From: Planctomycetota bacterium
Lineage (GTDB): Bacteria > Planctomycetota > UBA1135 > UBA2386
NCBI GenBank assembly: GCA_016235155.1
Contig: JACRLW010000047.1
Span: 1 to 64,000, forward strand
Reading direction: 5' to 3'
Length of the DNA stretch: 64,000 bases
Shown here piece after piece: positions 20,814-30,763 of this stretch (position 1 is its first letter; each line of letters starts with the position of its first letter). Both the position numbers and the translations under genes were made by a program. Below the pieces are notes generated by a model. It was not told where the DNA came from and did no database searches. It was given only the letters and a program-made list of their open reading frames with translations.

Positions 20814-21335
20814 GGGTCGTTCGGTTGCTTCTCGCCGCGATGGTCGTTTCGGGGCGATCACTCTAGCCCGCGGCTATGGCGGAGGCATGCCCGGAGTCGG
20901 GCATCCGATCCTCGGTCAGGGCTCCGCGTCCGGCTCGCCGGCGCGTTCCTTCCTGCTCTCGGGAAGAGAGTGTGTCTTGTCATCTCTCTCTCCCTCTCTC
21001 CAGGGCCGTCGAAGTGTGGAGAGCTACGCCGAGCGAGCCCCGGGATGGCCTGTTGCGCGGTGTCCGGAGTGCCCGGCACGAACGACGGGTGTGAAGATCA
21101 TGGGGGAAGGCGAGGGACACTTCGTGAGGGGTCCCTCACGACGACGCGAAGCTACGTCGCGGGAGCGCTCGAGACCATGCACGGGAGCAGCCCGGTCCTC
21201 CTCAGCTTGACCACGGTTCCTCCACAGGAGCATGGCGACCCGACCCACCATCGGTCGCGGCGGGAGGCGGCGAGCGGCGCCCGGCGTCAAGGGATCCGCC
21301 CCTCCGCCAAGGCGATCCGATTCGTGTGCCGGGAG
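20814..21335. promoter_or_regulatory. 522-bp intergenic region upstream of dnaN
   Basis: No convincing gene lies here. It must contain the promoter of dnaN-dciA-gyrB (minus strand). I see a CT-rich low-complexity patch at 20976-21003 and one perfect inverted repeat at 21123-21140. No run of DnaA boxes (TTATCCACA-like) is present, so this does not look like an origin of replication despite the dnaN/gyrB neighbourhood. Confidence 0.5.
21123..21140. promoter_or_regulatory. perfect inverted repeat, possible operator
   Basis: Eight-base arms (CGTGAGGG and CCCTCACG) are separated by two bases. The short spacer and absence of a T-run make a repressor site more likely than a terminator. It lies about 310 bases upstream of dnaN and 210 bases beyond the stop of the gene at 21336-21752. 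Confidence 0.4.
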
Positions 21336-21752
21336 TCAGTGCCCTGAGAGCTTGCGCAGGAGTTCGTCGACGTCGGTGGAAGCGAGGTCGGTGCTCGAGA
21401 TCGGAGGCATCACCTTGAACTTGCGGTACTCGTCGATGCTCGAGAGCTCGACGTAGTCCCGGTAGCTCATGCGGCGGCGGAGCGGCTCGGCGCCCTCGCA
21501 GCGGCCGTCGATCGTCCGCTGCAGGGTTCGGCGTGCTCGATGACAGATCGAAAGGGTGTTCTCGAGGTTGGTCTTGATCCGCTCGAGGCGCTCGCCGTTC
21601 GCGCTGGGTTCCTCGAGGCTGCGGCTGACTTTCGCCAGGGCGACTTCGATGACGGCGATGAGGCAGTTGAGCTTCACCAGGAGCCGCGTGCGGTACTCCT
21701 GCGAGTCGAGGTTCGTTCCGTCCTTGGGGTCGTGGAGGCGATCGGGTTCCAT
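21336..21752 (-). CDS. small helical protein of unknown function
   Basis: 138 aa from ATG 21752. Mostly helical and charged: a central helix pair (LVKLNCLIAVIEVALAKVSR, then RLERIKTNLENTLSICHRARRTL) and a C-terminal tail with SYRDYVELSSIDEYRKFKVMPP. No signal peptide or membrane segment. No family recognised. The codon pattern and defined Met support a real gene; the frame is open further upstream, but that part is low-complexity Arg/Ser and overlaps the region before the methyltransferase. Confidence 0.55.
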   Translation of the reverse strand: MEPDRLHDPKDGTNLDSQEYRTRLLVKLNCLIAVIEVALAKVSRSLEEPSANGERLERIKTNLENTLSICHRARRTLQRTIDGRCEGAEPLRRRMSYRDYVELSSIDEYRKFKVMPPISSTDLASTDVDELLRKLSGH

Positions 21753-21966
21753 GGTTGCTCGTCGAACTGGGGTTGACCCACTTCGAGCAGCGGGCGTGCC
21801 AGGCCTCGATCGCGGCGCGGCTCGGACGGCCCGGCCATCGCAAGGACCTCTCGAGCGATCGGCGGCGCGATCCGAAGGGCGCCGGGTCGCGAAAGCAGGA
21901 CGCTCGCGTCTGGCCCCCGCGACGACGGTGCGCGAGGACGACGGTGCGCGCCGACATAATCCGGGC

Positions 21967-22890
21967 ATGAGCGACGACCCGAGCGACCCGAGTGACCCGA
22001 GCGTGGCCGGCCGCGCGGCCCGGTTCTGGGGTGAACGGCACCGGGACGTCGTCGCGGACGCGCACGACAACTTCCTCAACCACCCGCTGATCCAGGCCTA
22101 CGTCTCGCTCCGCGCGTTCGGTTCGCTGGTCGGACACCTCGACGTCGTCGCCGCGGAACTGCGCTCGCGGACCCGCCCCGGCGACCTGGTGTTGTCGGTC
22201 GGCTGCGGGCCGGCGACGAAGGAACGCGCGCTGGCCAAGGCGCTGCCGGACCGCCGCTTCGTGGGACTCGACATCGCCGCCGAGACGATCGAGCGCGTGC
22301 GCGCCGAGTGCGCCGCGGAAGGCGTCGCCAACCTCACGGTCCGGCTCGGCGACTTCAACGACCTCCGACTCGAGCGCGGCGAGTTCCGCGCGATCCTCGG
22401 CCTCGGTGCGATCCACCACGTCGAGCGGCTCGAGTCGTTCTGGCGCGGTTGTGCGCACGGTCTCGCGCCGGATGGCTGCGTGCTGGCGCAGGAGTTCGTC
22501 GGCGCGGACCGCTTCCAGTGGACCGACGCCCAGATCGCGGCGGGCGATGCGGCACTCGCCGAACTCGTCCCGGCCCGCTACCGCGTGCATCACTCGCGGA
22601 TCATCCGGACACCGGTCGAGGAGATGATCGCGACCGATCCCTCGGAGGCGGTGAGGTCGTCGCAGATCATCGCGACGTGCCGCGATGCGGGATTCCTCAT
22701 CCCCGGTTACGCGGGCGCCGGATGTGCCCTCCTGCAACCGGTCCTGATGTACCAGATCGCGGAGTTCGACCCGCGCAACTGGGAGGACAACCTGGTCCTC
22801 GCCACGCTGTTCCGACAAGAAGACCGGCTCATGCGGGACGGCGTCCTCGGCGACGACTTCGCGATGTTCGTGGCGAAGCCGAGGGGCTGA
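21967..22890 (+). CDS. class I SAM-dependent methyltransferase
   Basis: 307 aa. Rossmann methyltransferase motif I (LVLSVGCGPATKER at about residues 75-88), an acidic residue after beta 2 (FVGLDIAAETIERV), motif II-type GDFNDLRLERGEFRAILGLGAIHHV. The C-terminal part has a tyrosine/arginine-rich lid. Substrate cannot be inferred. It is divergent from the 21336-21752 gene and convergent with the RseB-like gene at 22909. Confidence 0.85.
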   Translation: MSDDPSDPSDPSVAGRAARFWGERHRDVVADAHDNFLNHPLIQAYVSLRAFGSLVGHLDVVAAELRSRTRPGDLVLSVGCGPATKERALAKALPDRRFVGLDIAAETIERVRAECAAEGVANLTVRLGDFNDLRLERGEFRAILGLGAIHHVERLESFWRGCAHGLAPDGCVLAQEFVGADRFQWTDAQIAAGDAALAELVPARYRVHHSRIIRTPVEEMIATDPSEAVRSSQIIATCRDAGFLIPGYAGAGCALLQPVLMYQIAEFDPRNWEDNLVLATLFRQEDRLMRDGVLGDDFAMFVAKPRG

Positions 22891-22908
22891 GGAGTCAGGC
22901 CCGCGGGG

Positions 22909-23946
22909 TCACTGACCCGTCGCTTGCCGGAGCAGGCTCTCTGCGAGGAGGCCGAGCTCCAAGTGACTCGAGCGGCCGATCACCATCGTGCGCACGCCGT
23001 GCACGTGGAACATCAGCTGGACGACGTTCTGATCGGCGTAGGTGAAGATCGCGTACGGCGCGGTGGGGTCGCCGGGGCTCGACCACGGCAGCGGCGGCGG
23101 CGGCGCGCCGTAGGTGTCGATGACGAACAGCGAATCGATGCCGTCGCCGTGGACGAACACGAGACTCGACTCGGGGCGCAGGTCGTTGCGGACGGCGCGG
23201 ACCTCGATCAACGCGTAGTCGGCGGGAAGCGCGGCACCGTCCATCGCGGCCGGGCGGACCAGGCCGAGCGAGGCCGCCGCGGAGCCCGCGTCGCTGAAGC
23301 GCGACATGAGCATCGTCGGCGCCCACCACGTCACCGCGGCGAGTTCCACGGGTGTGGCAACGGCGAAGGCAGTGACCTCGAGGGTCGCGACGACGACTCC
23401 GAACGCACTCACCTCAGCGGAGAACAGCGGGTAGAGCGTCGCGGCGTCGAGTTCGAGGATCCACGCCGAGCGTCCGAAACGCCGCGGCACGACGGCGACA
23501 CGGTGCGTGGCCCGGCCGAGCCGTTCCCGGTCGTCGAGGTCGAGCAGGGTGTAGTTGCGCGCCGCGGCGACCGGATCCTCGACGCGGAAGGTCTCGAACT
23601 GCTGCAGGTACCCGGCGTGCGACGCGTGCACGGTGCGTCGTTGTTCGAGCTCCGCGGGGTCGAGCAAGAGCCCCGGGATGCTGTCCAGGGTGAGCCGGAA
23701 GCGGGGGTTGCCGTCGCGATCACGACCGCCGAGGACGAGCGACTCCTCCAGCGAATGCCACTGTGCGCCGCCCAGGCCGTCGACCTGGAACACCGAACGC
23801 GTCTGGCGGATGCGCGCGTTGAGCGCCGACTCCGCGCGCGCGAGCGACTCGAAGGTCACCGCCGGCATGCCCTGGGCGACGAGCCCGGTGCACAGGACCA
23901 ACGCCAGCGCCACGAGCGGGAGTGCGAGGCGCTCAGCGGCGGCCAT
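22909..23946 (-). CDS. RseB/MucB-like periplasmic sigma-factor regulator
   Basis: 345 aa with a signal peptide (hydrophobic core ending LVAQG at about residue 25). The layout matches RseB: an N-terminal lipoprotein-fold domain with a dense run of strands (RFGRSAWILELDAATLYPLFSAEV, then VATLEVTAFAV) and a smaller C-terminal domain (DYALIEVRAVRNDLRPESSLVFVHGDGIDSLFVID). In E. coli RseB binds RseA in the periplasm and protects it from DegS/RseP proteolysis. Its start overlaps the end of the anti-sigma gene, so the sigma-antisigma-RseB order of rpoE-rseA-rseB is preserved. Sequence identity to RseB is low, so the call rests on fold-like pattern and context. Confidence 0.62.
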   Translation of the reverse strand: MAAAERLALPLVALALVLCTGLVAQGMPAVTFESLARAESALNARIRQTRSVFQVDGLGGAQWHSLEESLVLGGRDRDGNPRFRLTLDSIPGLLLDPAELEQRRTVHASHAGYLQQFETFRVEDPVAAARNYTLLDLDDRERLGRATHRVAVVPRRFGRSAWILELDAATLYPLFSAEVSAFGVVVATLEVTAFAVATPVELAAVTWWAPTMLMSRFSDAGSAAASLGLVRPAAMDGAALPADYALIEVRAVRNDLRPESSLVFVHGDGIDSLFVIDTYGAPPPPLPWSSPGDPTAPYAIFTYADQNVVQLMFHVHGVRTMVIGRSSHLELGLLAESLLRQATGQ

Positions 23947-24595
23947 GTCGCACCTCCAAGACGATCGCGGCGAGCGAGAACGAAGCGTCGAGCGGACGAT
24001 CGACGCGCTGGAACTCGATGCGGTTCGCCACCACTTCCCGATCGGCTCCGACACCGCCGCGGATCGAGGCGATCACGAGACCGATCGCGACGCCGGCGAC
24101 GAGCAAGGCGGCGACGCGCAGCCAGACGCGGGTGGCGGGGCGCGTGGGGCGACCGGTGTTCGTGCGCAACTCACCACGGATCCGCAACCAGAGCCAACCG
24201 GGAGTCGGCGGGAGCGTGCTGGCGAGTTCGCTCGCTGCGTCGGCCGTGACCGAACCGGACTCGAAGCCTTCGAGTACGGCGGCGGCCCAGTCGACGTCGT
24301 GCGGCGCGCGGAGCGGCGAGAGCACTGGTTCGACGCCGTTCGCGCCGAGGAAGCGGACCGCGAGGTCGTCGGTCGCGCTCTCGTAGATGCGCTCCAGGAC
24401 TTCGCGCGAATCGAGAGCCGCCGGCGCCTTCGGTCGCGCGAGCTGGTTCAGCAGTCGGGCGTTCCGGTTCGCGGCGCGGAGGAACGAGAGATCGGACTCG
24501 GCGAGGCCGGCGCTTCGAGCAGCGTCGGCGAGCTCGACGTCCCCCATCGGGAGGCACGCGCAGAGTTCCGCTCGCATCGACCCGGGCGAGTTCAT
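23933..24595 (-). CDS. putative anti-sigma factor (RseA-like, single membrane span)
   Basis: 220 aa. The N-terminal part is cytoplasmic and helical (DVELADAARSAGLAESDLSFLRAANRN), followed by one transmembrane helix at about residues 162-180 (VWLRVAALLVAGVAIGLVIASI) and a short periplasmic tail. This topology, with the gene overlapping an ECF sigma gene upstream (ATGA-type overlap) and an RseB-like gene downstream, makes it the likely membrane anti-sigma. It lacks a recognisable zinc-binding HxxxCxxC motif. Confidence 0.62.
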   Translation of the reverse strand: MNSPGSMRAELCACLPMGDVELADAARSAGLAESDLSFLRAANRNARLLNQLARPKAPAALDSREVLERIYESATDDLAVRFLGANGVEPVLSPLRAPHDVDWAAAVLEGFESGSVTADAASELASTLPPTPGWLWLRIRGELRTNTGRPTRPATRVWLRVAALLVAGVAIGLVIASIRGGVGADREVVANRIEFQRVDRPLDASFSLAAIVLEVRHGRR

Positions 24596-25284
24596 GCCAC
24601 CCCCTCCTCGTGGCCGTGATGCGACGGCGGCTCGGGTTCCGTGGGCTTTTCCTTCCGCGGAGTTCCGAAGCCAAGCGCGCCCGCGTGACCCTCGAGTACC
24701 CGTTCGAGTGCGAGATGAGCGCGCGCGAGGCGCGACTTGACCGTGCCCGGTTGGACCTGGAGCGCCTCGGCGAGTTGCTCGTAGCTGAGCCCTTCCAGGT
24801 AGCGCAACACGAGGATCGCCCGCAGCTTCGGGCTGAGCTTCTGCAGTGCGGCGTGGACGTGTTCTCCAGCCTCGGAAGTCTCCGCGCTCTCGATCGGACC
24901 GTCGTGCTGATCGCAGACGTCGAATTCCTCCGCGAGCGAGGAGAGGTTGACCGGGCCGCGATTACGACGGCCCTTCAGTCGGCGCCGGTGGTCGTTGCTG
25001 CAGTTGACGACGATCCGGAACAGCCAGGTGCTGAACTGCGAGTCGAAACGGAAGGTCGAGATCTTGAGGAAGAGGACTCGGAAGGCGTCCTGGACGACGT
25101 CCATCGCGTCGGTCGCGGTCCCCGTCATCCGATACGCGATCGAGTAGACCCGGTCCCGATAGCGCCGGTAGAGCTCCTCGAACGCACTCTCGAAACGCTC
25201 GTCTTGAACGTTTCGACAGGCCTCGACCAGGGCCGGGTCGGGAGTGCGGGAATCGCAGATCACGGCGGTGTGCAACAGCGGCAT
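24592..25284 (-). CDS. ECF (sigma-E type) RNA polymerase sigma factor
   Basis: 230 aa from ATG 25284. Region 2 (FEELYRRYRDRVYSIAYRMTGTATDAMDVVQDAFRVLFLKISTFRFDSQFSTWLFRIVVN) and region 4 (LSPKLRAILVLRYLEGLSYEQLAEALQVQPGTVKSRLARAHLALERVL) are both strong. Regions 2 and 4 are joined by a short variable linker, as in ECF sigmas. It directs an envelope-stress or similar regulon, presumably silenced by the anti-sigma encoded next. The frame is open upstream to 25494, but the start at 25284 fits the family better. Confidence 0.92.
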   Translation of the reverse strand: MPLLHTAVICDSRTPDPALVEACRNVQDERFESAFEELYRRYRDRVYSIAYRMTGTATDAMDVVQDAFRVLFLKISTFRFDSQFSTWLFRIVVNCSNDHRRRLKGRRNRGPVNLSSLAEEFDVCDQHDGPIESAETSEAGEHVHAALQKLSPKLRAILVLRYLEGLSYEQLAEALQVQPGTVKSRLARAHLALERVLEGHAGALGFGTPRKEKPTEPEPPSHHGHEEGVA

Positions 25285-25533
25285 CGCCTCCGACGGCGCG
25301 GACCCTGGGACAGGTTCCCTTCCGAACAGGAATGTCCAGCGACGGAAGGCGACGGTCGGGGAGTGAGAACGACGACGGAAGCTCTTGGAGAGAAGCGGGT
25401 TGCACAGTAACCACCGATTGGTGTCGTGCAACCCGACGTCGCCCCTCCCCGTGATCCCATCCCGGGACCGAACGACCTTGCGAGGGACACGCATCCCGAT
25501 GCGCGCCGCCGAACGCGAATCAGCCCGCGAAAC
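25285..25533. promoter_or_regulatory. intergenic region upstream of the sigma factor operon
   Basis: About 250 bases between the ECF sigma gene and the TSP3-repeat gene, both on the minus strand. It must hold the promoter of the sigma operon, which ECF systems often autoregulate. I see no clear GAAC-type -35 element. Confidence 0.35.
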
Positions 25534-26472
25534 TCAGCGACCGCCGCCGGTCACCGTCGAGAGTCCGTTGGGGAAGAACATCGTCCGTCCCCGCGACTGG
25601 AGGCAGGTCGGCGGGCACGCGAGGCGGCCGCTCGACATGCATTCCGAGTTCCGCACTTCGCACATCGCACCGGCCGCGCTCGACGAGATCACCTCGAGCT
25701 GCATCACGCAGACCCGGTTCGAACTCCAGAACGGGTCCTCGACGATCATCGGGTCGAGGGGTTGGACCAAGCCCTTGTCATCGTCCGCGGCGACGAGCAC
25801 GGTCACTGTCCCAGCGACGTCCTGGAGGTAGGCACCGGAGTGGATCGATCGCGTGCCGACGATCGCGGTGGCGCCGATCGTGCACGGCAGGAGGGCGCGG
25901 AGCGCTTCGTCGGAACCGAGTTCGAACGATGCGATGCAGAGGAGGCCCTGGTTCGCGTCGACCCGCATGCGCAGGGCGAGTCGGCCCGAGGTGAGGAGAT
26001 CCGCAATCGGATAGCGCGCACCCCACAGATCCATGAATGGATCGATCGCACGCAGTTCTTGTGGGTTCGCGCCGACGAAGCGGAACAGGAAGTGGACCCA
26101 CAGCGAGGTGGCGCCGAAGTCGTCGACCGTCGACGACGCAACGATGCGCATCTCGTCGTCGGTCGCCCGGGGCGAGCCCGGCGGATCGAAGGGCCGTCGG
26201 TACTGGACCGCAGCGACGAAGTCGTCGATGCCATCCTCGTCGGTGTCGGGCTGCCCGGGATCGCAGAGCAGGATCCACTCGAGGCGATCCGGCAGGAGGT
26301 CGCCGTCGGTGTCGGCGAGCGGATCGACGGGCATCGCGAGCAGTGTGCGCTCGTCCAACTCCGCTGCGGCGGGCAGCCCCCCTTCTTCCAGTGCGCCGCC
26401 GAGGAATCGCCAGCCGAGCGCGGCGGCGCCGACGACAGCGATCGCAAGCACGGCGCCGTTCCGACGACTCAT
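25534..26472 (-). CDS. exported protein with calcium-binding (TSP3/EF-type) repeats
   Basis: 312 aa from ATG 26472; upstream Mets at 26517 and 26562 are possible. One N-terminal membrane helix (residues about 6-24), then an acidic repeat of the thrombospondin type-3 kind: DPLADTDGDLLPDRLEW and DPGQPDTDEDGIDDF, where Asp residues alternate to bind calcium. The rest is a mixed alpha/beta extracytoplasmic domain with several cysteines near the C-terminus. Function unknown; extracellular calcium-stabilised protein is the likely class. Confidence 0.7.
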   Translation of the reverse strand: MSRRNGAVLAIAVVGAAALGWRFLGGALEEGGLPAAAELDERTLLAMPVDPLADTDGDLLPDRLEWILLCDPGQPDTDEDGIDDFVAAVQYRRPFDPPGSPRATDDEMRIVASSTVDDFGATSLWVHFLFRFVGANPQELRAIDPFMDLWGARYPIADLLTSGRLALRMRVDANQGLLCIASFELGSDEALRALLPCTIGATAIVGTRSIHSGAYLQDVAGTVTVLVAADDDKGLVQPLDPMIVEDPFWSSNRVCVMQLEVISSSAAGAMCEVRNSECMSSGRLACPPTCLQSRGRTMFFPNGLSTVTGGGR

Positions 26473-26675
26473 CGTCGGGCGACACCGGCTTCGGTCAGGC
26501 TCGGAGGGGTTCATCATCTCGTGGGAGGCGTGCGACTCGTCCCGAGACGGAGATGGGCGCATCTAGCGCAGCGGGCGAAAAGGATAACGTCTCGCCGGAG
26601 GATTCAATCTCGCCGAGCCGCACCTGGCAACCCGGGTGGTCCACGACCCGCGGAATCCGAACCCGGAATGGGTCA

Positions 26676-28602
<1,927 letters not shown>

Positions 28603-28611
<9 letters not shown>

Positions 28612-28647
28612 GCCAGAGACGACTGAGCCAGACACGACTGAGCCCAG
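28603..28647. repeat. three tandem 15-bp units each carrying a stop codon
   Basis: Two identical copies of GACGACTGAGCCAGA (28603-28617 and 28618-28632) and a third with changes (28633-28647). The first copy contains the TGA stop of the M61 frame. A second small direct repeat (TCAGATCCTCGT, 28671-28682 and 28683-28694) follows and overlaps the stop of the CDGSH gene. These are slippage-prone; no function is evident. Confidence 0.8.
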
Positions 28648-28682
28648 GTCGCGTCTCCCGCTCCGATCGCTCAGATCCTCGT

Positions 28683-28964
28683 TCAGATCCTCGTGTGGGA
28701 CCCGTCGCAGAACGGGTGTTTCGCGGAACGCCCGCAGCAGCACCAGGCGACCTCGCGTTCGACGTCGATCACGATCTTCACCGGGGTCTGCTCGGCCTCG
28801 CCGGCGGGGGTCGTTCGATGCGTGCCGTCGCACCACGGGAAACGAGCGCTGCGACGGCAACGGCAGAGCGCGTACTTGCCGGGTGCGCACGTGACCACGA
28901 ACGGACGGTCCTGCGGGTGACCCGGGGGCTCGCCGGGTGACGGTTTCCGCGGCGCGTCGTTCAT
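28683..28964 (-). CDS. double CDGSH iron-sulphur domain protein
   Basis: 93 aa. Two consecutive CDGSH motifs with the Cys3-His ligand pattern: CRCRRSARFPWCDGTH and CCCGRSAKHPFCDGSH. Each binds a [2Fe-2S] cluster; bacterial double-CDGSH proteins are linked to redox sensing or electron transfer. The start overlaps the lexA stop by four bases (ATGA), so it is co-translated with the SOS repressor. That pairing is unusual. Confidence 0.9.
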   Translation of the reverse strand: MNDAPRKPSPGEPPGHPQDRPFVVTCAPGKYALCRCRRSARFPWCDGTHRTTPAGEAEQTPVKIVIDVEREVAWCCCGRSAKHPFCDGSHTRI

Positions 28965-29581
28965 CGCATCCTCCGGACGACCCCGCGCAGCACGCCGCGC
29001 ACCTCGCAACGCTCGGGGAAGATCGGCGACAACGCCGAGTTCGCCGGCTGCAGCCGCACGCGACCGTTCTCGAAGAAGTAGCGCTTCAGCGTCGCTTCCT
29101 CGCCGTCGACGACGGCGACGACGATGTCCCCGTTCCGCGCGCTCGACTGCCGCTTGATGACCACGTAGTCCCCGTCGTCGATGTGATCCTCGATCATCGA
29201 CTTGCCGGTGACGCGCAGCACGTAGTGGTCGTCACCGGTCGGCACGAGATCCGTCAGCGGAACGACCTCGGCGTGCTCGACCGCTTCGATCGGTCGCCCG
29301 GCGGCGACGACGCCCAGGATCGGGAGTTCGGAGACGACTCGTCGCCCGTGGTTCCGCTCTTCGTCGGGATCGAAGAGGATCGCGACCGCCCGTGCCTTCG
29401 CGCGGTCACGGCGGATCGCACCCTTCTCCTCCAGGTGCCGCAGGTGTTCGTGGATCGTGATCTTGCTCACGCCGAGCGCCTGCGCGGCTTCCTCGAGGGT
29501 CGGAGCGAGACCGTGCTGGTTGCGGTAGTCGCGGAAGAACCGCAGGACGCGGAGCTGCTTCTCGGTCAGCATGAGGTGCAT
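28961..29581 (-). CDS. lexA: SOS-response repressor LexA
   Basis: 206 aa. N-terminal winged helix (MLTEKQLRVLRFFRDY, then the recognition region LGVSKITIHEHLRHLEEKGAIRRD), and a C-terminal S24 peptidase-like domain with the autocleavage Ala-Gly (VVAAGRP), catalytic Ser in GKSMIEDHI and Lys in EATLKRY. It represses DNA-damage genes until RecA filaments trigger self-cleavage. The start at 29581 has a GAGG about 8 bases upstream; an internal Met three codons later is possible. The likely operator lies in the 29582-30100 region. Confidence 0.95.
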   Translation of the reverse strand: MHLMLTEKQLRVLRFFRDYRNQHGLAPTLEEAAQALGVSKITIHEHLRHLEEKGAIRRDRAKARAVAILFDPDEERNHGRRVVSELPILGVVAAGRPIEAVEHAEVVPLTDLVPTGDDHYVLRVTGKSMIEDHIDDGDYVVIKRQSSARNGDIVVAVVDGEEATLKRYFFENGRVRLQPANSALSPIFPERCEVRGVLRGVVRRMR

Positions 29582-29654
29582 GGGGCCTCGTGCGCGGGCG
29601 GACCAGGGCTGGGCAGTGTGGCGAGGCCTGGCCCGGAACGCACGTCGCGGGGAC

Positions 29655-29888
29655 TCAGAGATAGGCGGCGCAGAACAGCAACGAGCCGACGACGAACACT
29701 GTCCCGAGGGCCTCGGTGACCAGGGTCCGGATCGGAGAGGACGACTCGCCGTCGACCGCAGGCAGCTCGGCCGGCAGCACGCGGCGGGGGGTGTCCACGA
29801 GCTCGGCCAGCACGAGCCGCCGGGGGGCTTGGACCGTGGTGAAGGGCAGGCAGGCTTGGAAGGGACGGGTGGTTCGGGGGGCGACCAT
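29655..29888 (-). CDS. small single-span membrane protein, unknown
   Basis: 77 aa with a hydrophilic N-terminus and one transmembrane helix at the very C-terminus (LVTEALGTVFVVGSLLFCAAYL). It sits upstream of lexA, in the same direction, about 70 bases away. Its promoter region shares the CCTAAC motif cluster described separately, so it may be an SOS-regulated membrane peptide. No family recognised. Confidence 0.45.
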   Translation of the reverse strand: MVAPRTTRPFQACLPFTTVQAPRRLVLAELVDTPRRVLPAELPAVDGESSSPIRTLVTEALGTVFVVGSLLFCAAYL

Positions 29889-29916
29889 GTTCGTGCCTCG
29901 TTCGGTGAAGGGCGCA

Positions 29917-30013
29917 GGTTAGGGAGATGTTCGGAACTGTCAAGGGACGTCCTGGAGAAAACCTAACAGAGGGACCTAACTCAGGCTCCAGGACGGAGCG
30001 GATGTTCCCTAAC
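29917..30013. promoter_or_regulatory. cluster of CCTAAC / GTTAGG motifs upstream of the lexA region
   Basis: GGTTAGGG at 29917-29924, ACCTAAC at 29961-29967 and 29974-29980, and CCCTAAC at 30007-30013 form four copies of the same hexamer, one inverted. Between them is a palindrome GTTCGGAAC at 29929-29937. Repeated short motifs in a divergent intergenic region next to lexA could be repressor sites; this is inference only. Confidence 0.35.
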
Positions 30014-30102
30014 GGCAGCCGATCCATGGCCTCCGAGGCCGCCCGCCCGCCTCCCGGTCGCGAAATTGGACCCGGTGGACGGTCCTTCACATCGCTGTCC
30101 AG

Positions 30103-30678
30103 ATGACCCGGCGCTTCCTTGTGCCAGCGATCGAAGTGAAGAACCCCGTCGACGTGCTGCTCGCCGAGCACGCGCTGCATCGCCGTCTGCTGACGGTGTT
30201 CGAGCGCATCGCGAGGGCTGTCGAGCAGGGGGGAGAGTTCCCGTCGTCCGACGTCGCCGCGGTCCTCGGCTATCTGCGCGAGTTCGTCGAGCTGTCCCAT
30301 CAGCGCCGCGAGCAGCGCACGATCTACCCGCTGGTCATGGAACTCGCCGACGACAAGGTCGCGGAGAAGGTCGGACAGATGCTCGCGGACCACGAGGAGA
30401 CGACGGAGCTGATGCAGTCCCTGTGGCTCTTCTGGGAGCCAGGCGCGCTGCGGCCCGACGAGATCGCGGTCTTCGTCCAGCTCGCCAACGCCTACATCGC
30501 GCGGCTGCGCCGCCACCTTGCGCTCGAGGAGCTGGTGCTCTTCCCGCCCGCCCAGAACATCGACGAGAAGCGCCGCACCGAGATGCTCGCCGACCTCGAG
30601 CAGCACGACGGCGTGCAACGCGACGCCGCGGCGTGGTCCGCGGTCGTCGCCGGCCTCGAGGAACGTTGGATCGGTTGA
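30103..30678 (+). CDS. hemerythrin HHE-like domain protein
   Basis: 191 aa, all-helical. The pattern has HHE features: LLAEHALHRRLLTVFERI, an SHQRREQRTIYP helix, LADHEETTELM, and RRHLALEELVLFP, giving a series of His/Glu residues suited to a di-iron site in a four-helix bundle. Several canonical ligands are conserved and others altered (for example SHQRREQ instead of xHxxKEE). Such domains bind oxygen or NO. It stands alone on the plus strand after the lexA region. Confidence 0.65.
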   Translation: MTRRFLVPAIEVKNPVDVLLAEHALHRRLLTVFERIARAVEQGGEFPSSDVAAVLGYLREFVELSHQRREQRTIYPLVMELADDKVAEKVGQMLADHEETTELMQSLWLFWEPGALRPDEIAVFVQLANAYIARLRRHLALEELVLFPPAQNIDEKRRTEMLADLEQHDGVQRDAAAWSAVVAGLEERWIG

Positions 30679-30763
30679 TCTCCGGCTGCCGTCGGCCCTG
30701 AGCTATAAGGGCGCGCCGAGGCTACGGACGGGCGGTTCCGACCAGTGCCTCGATCCAAGCCAC

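Noticed and set aside
20814-21335. Possible replication origin next to dnaN
   Set aside because: No DnaA boxes, no AT-rich unwinding element, no dnaA nearby.
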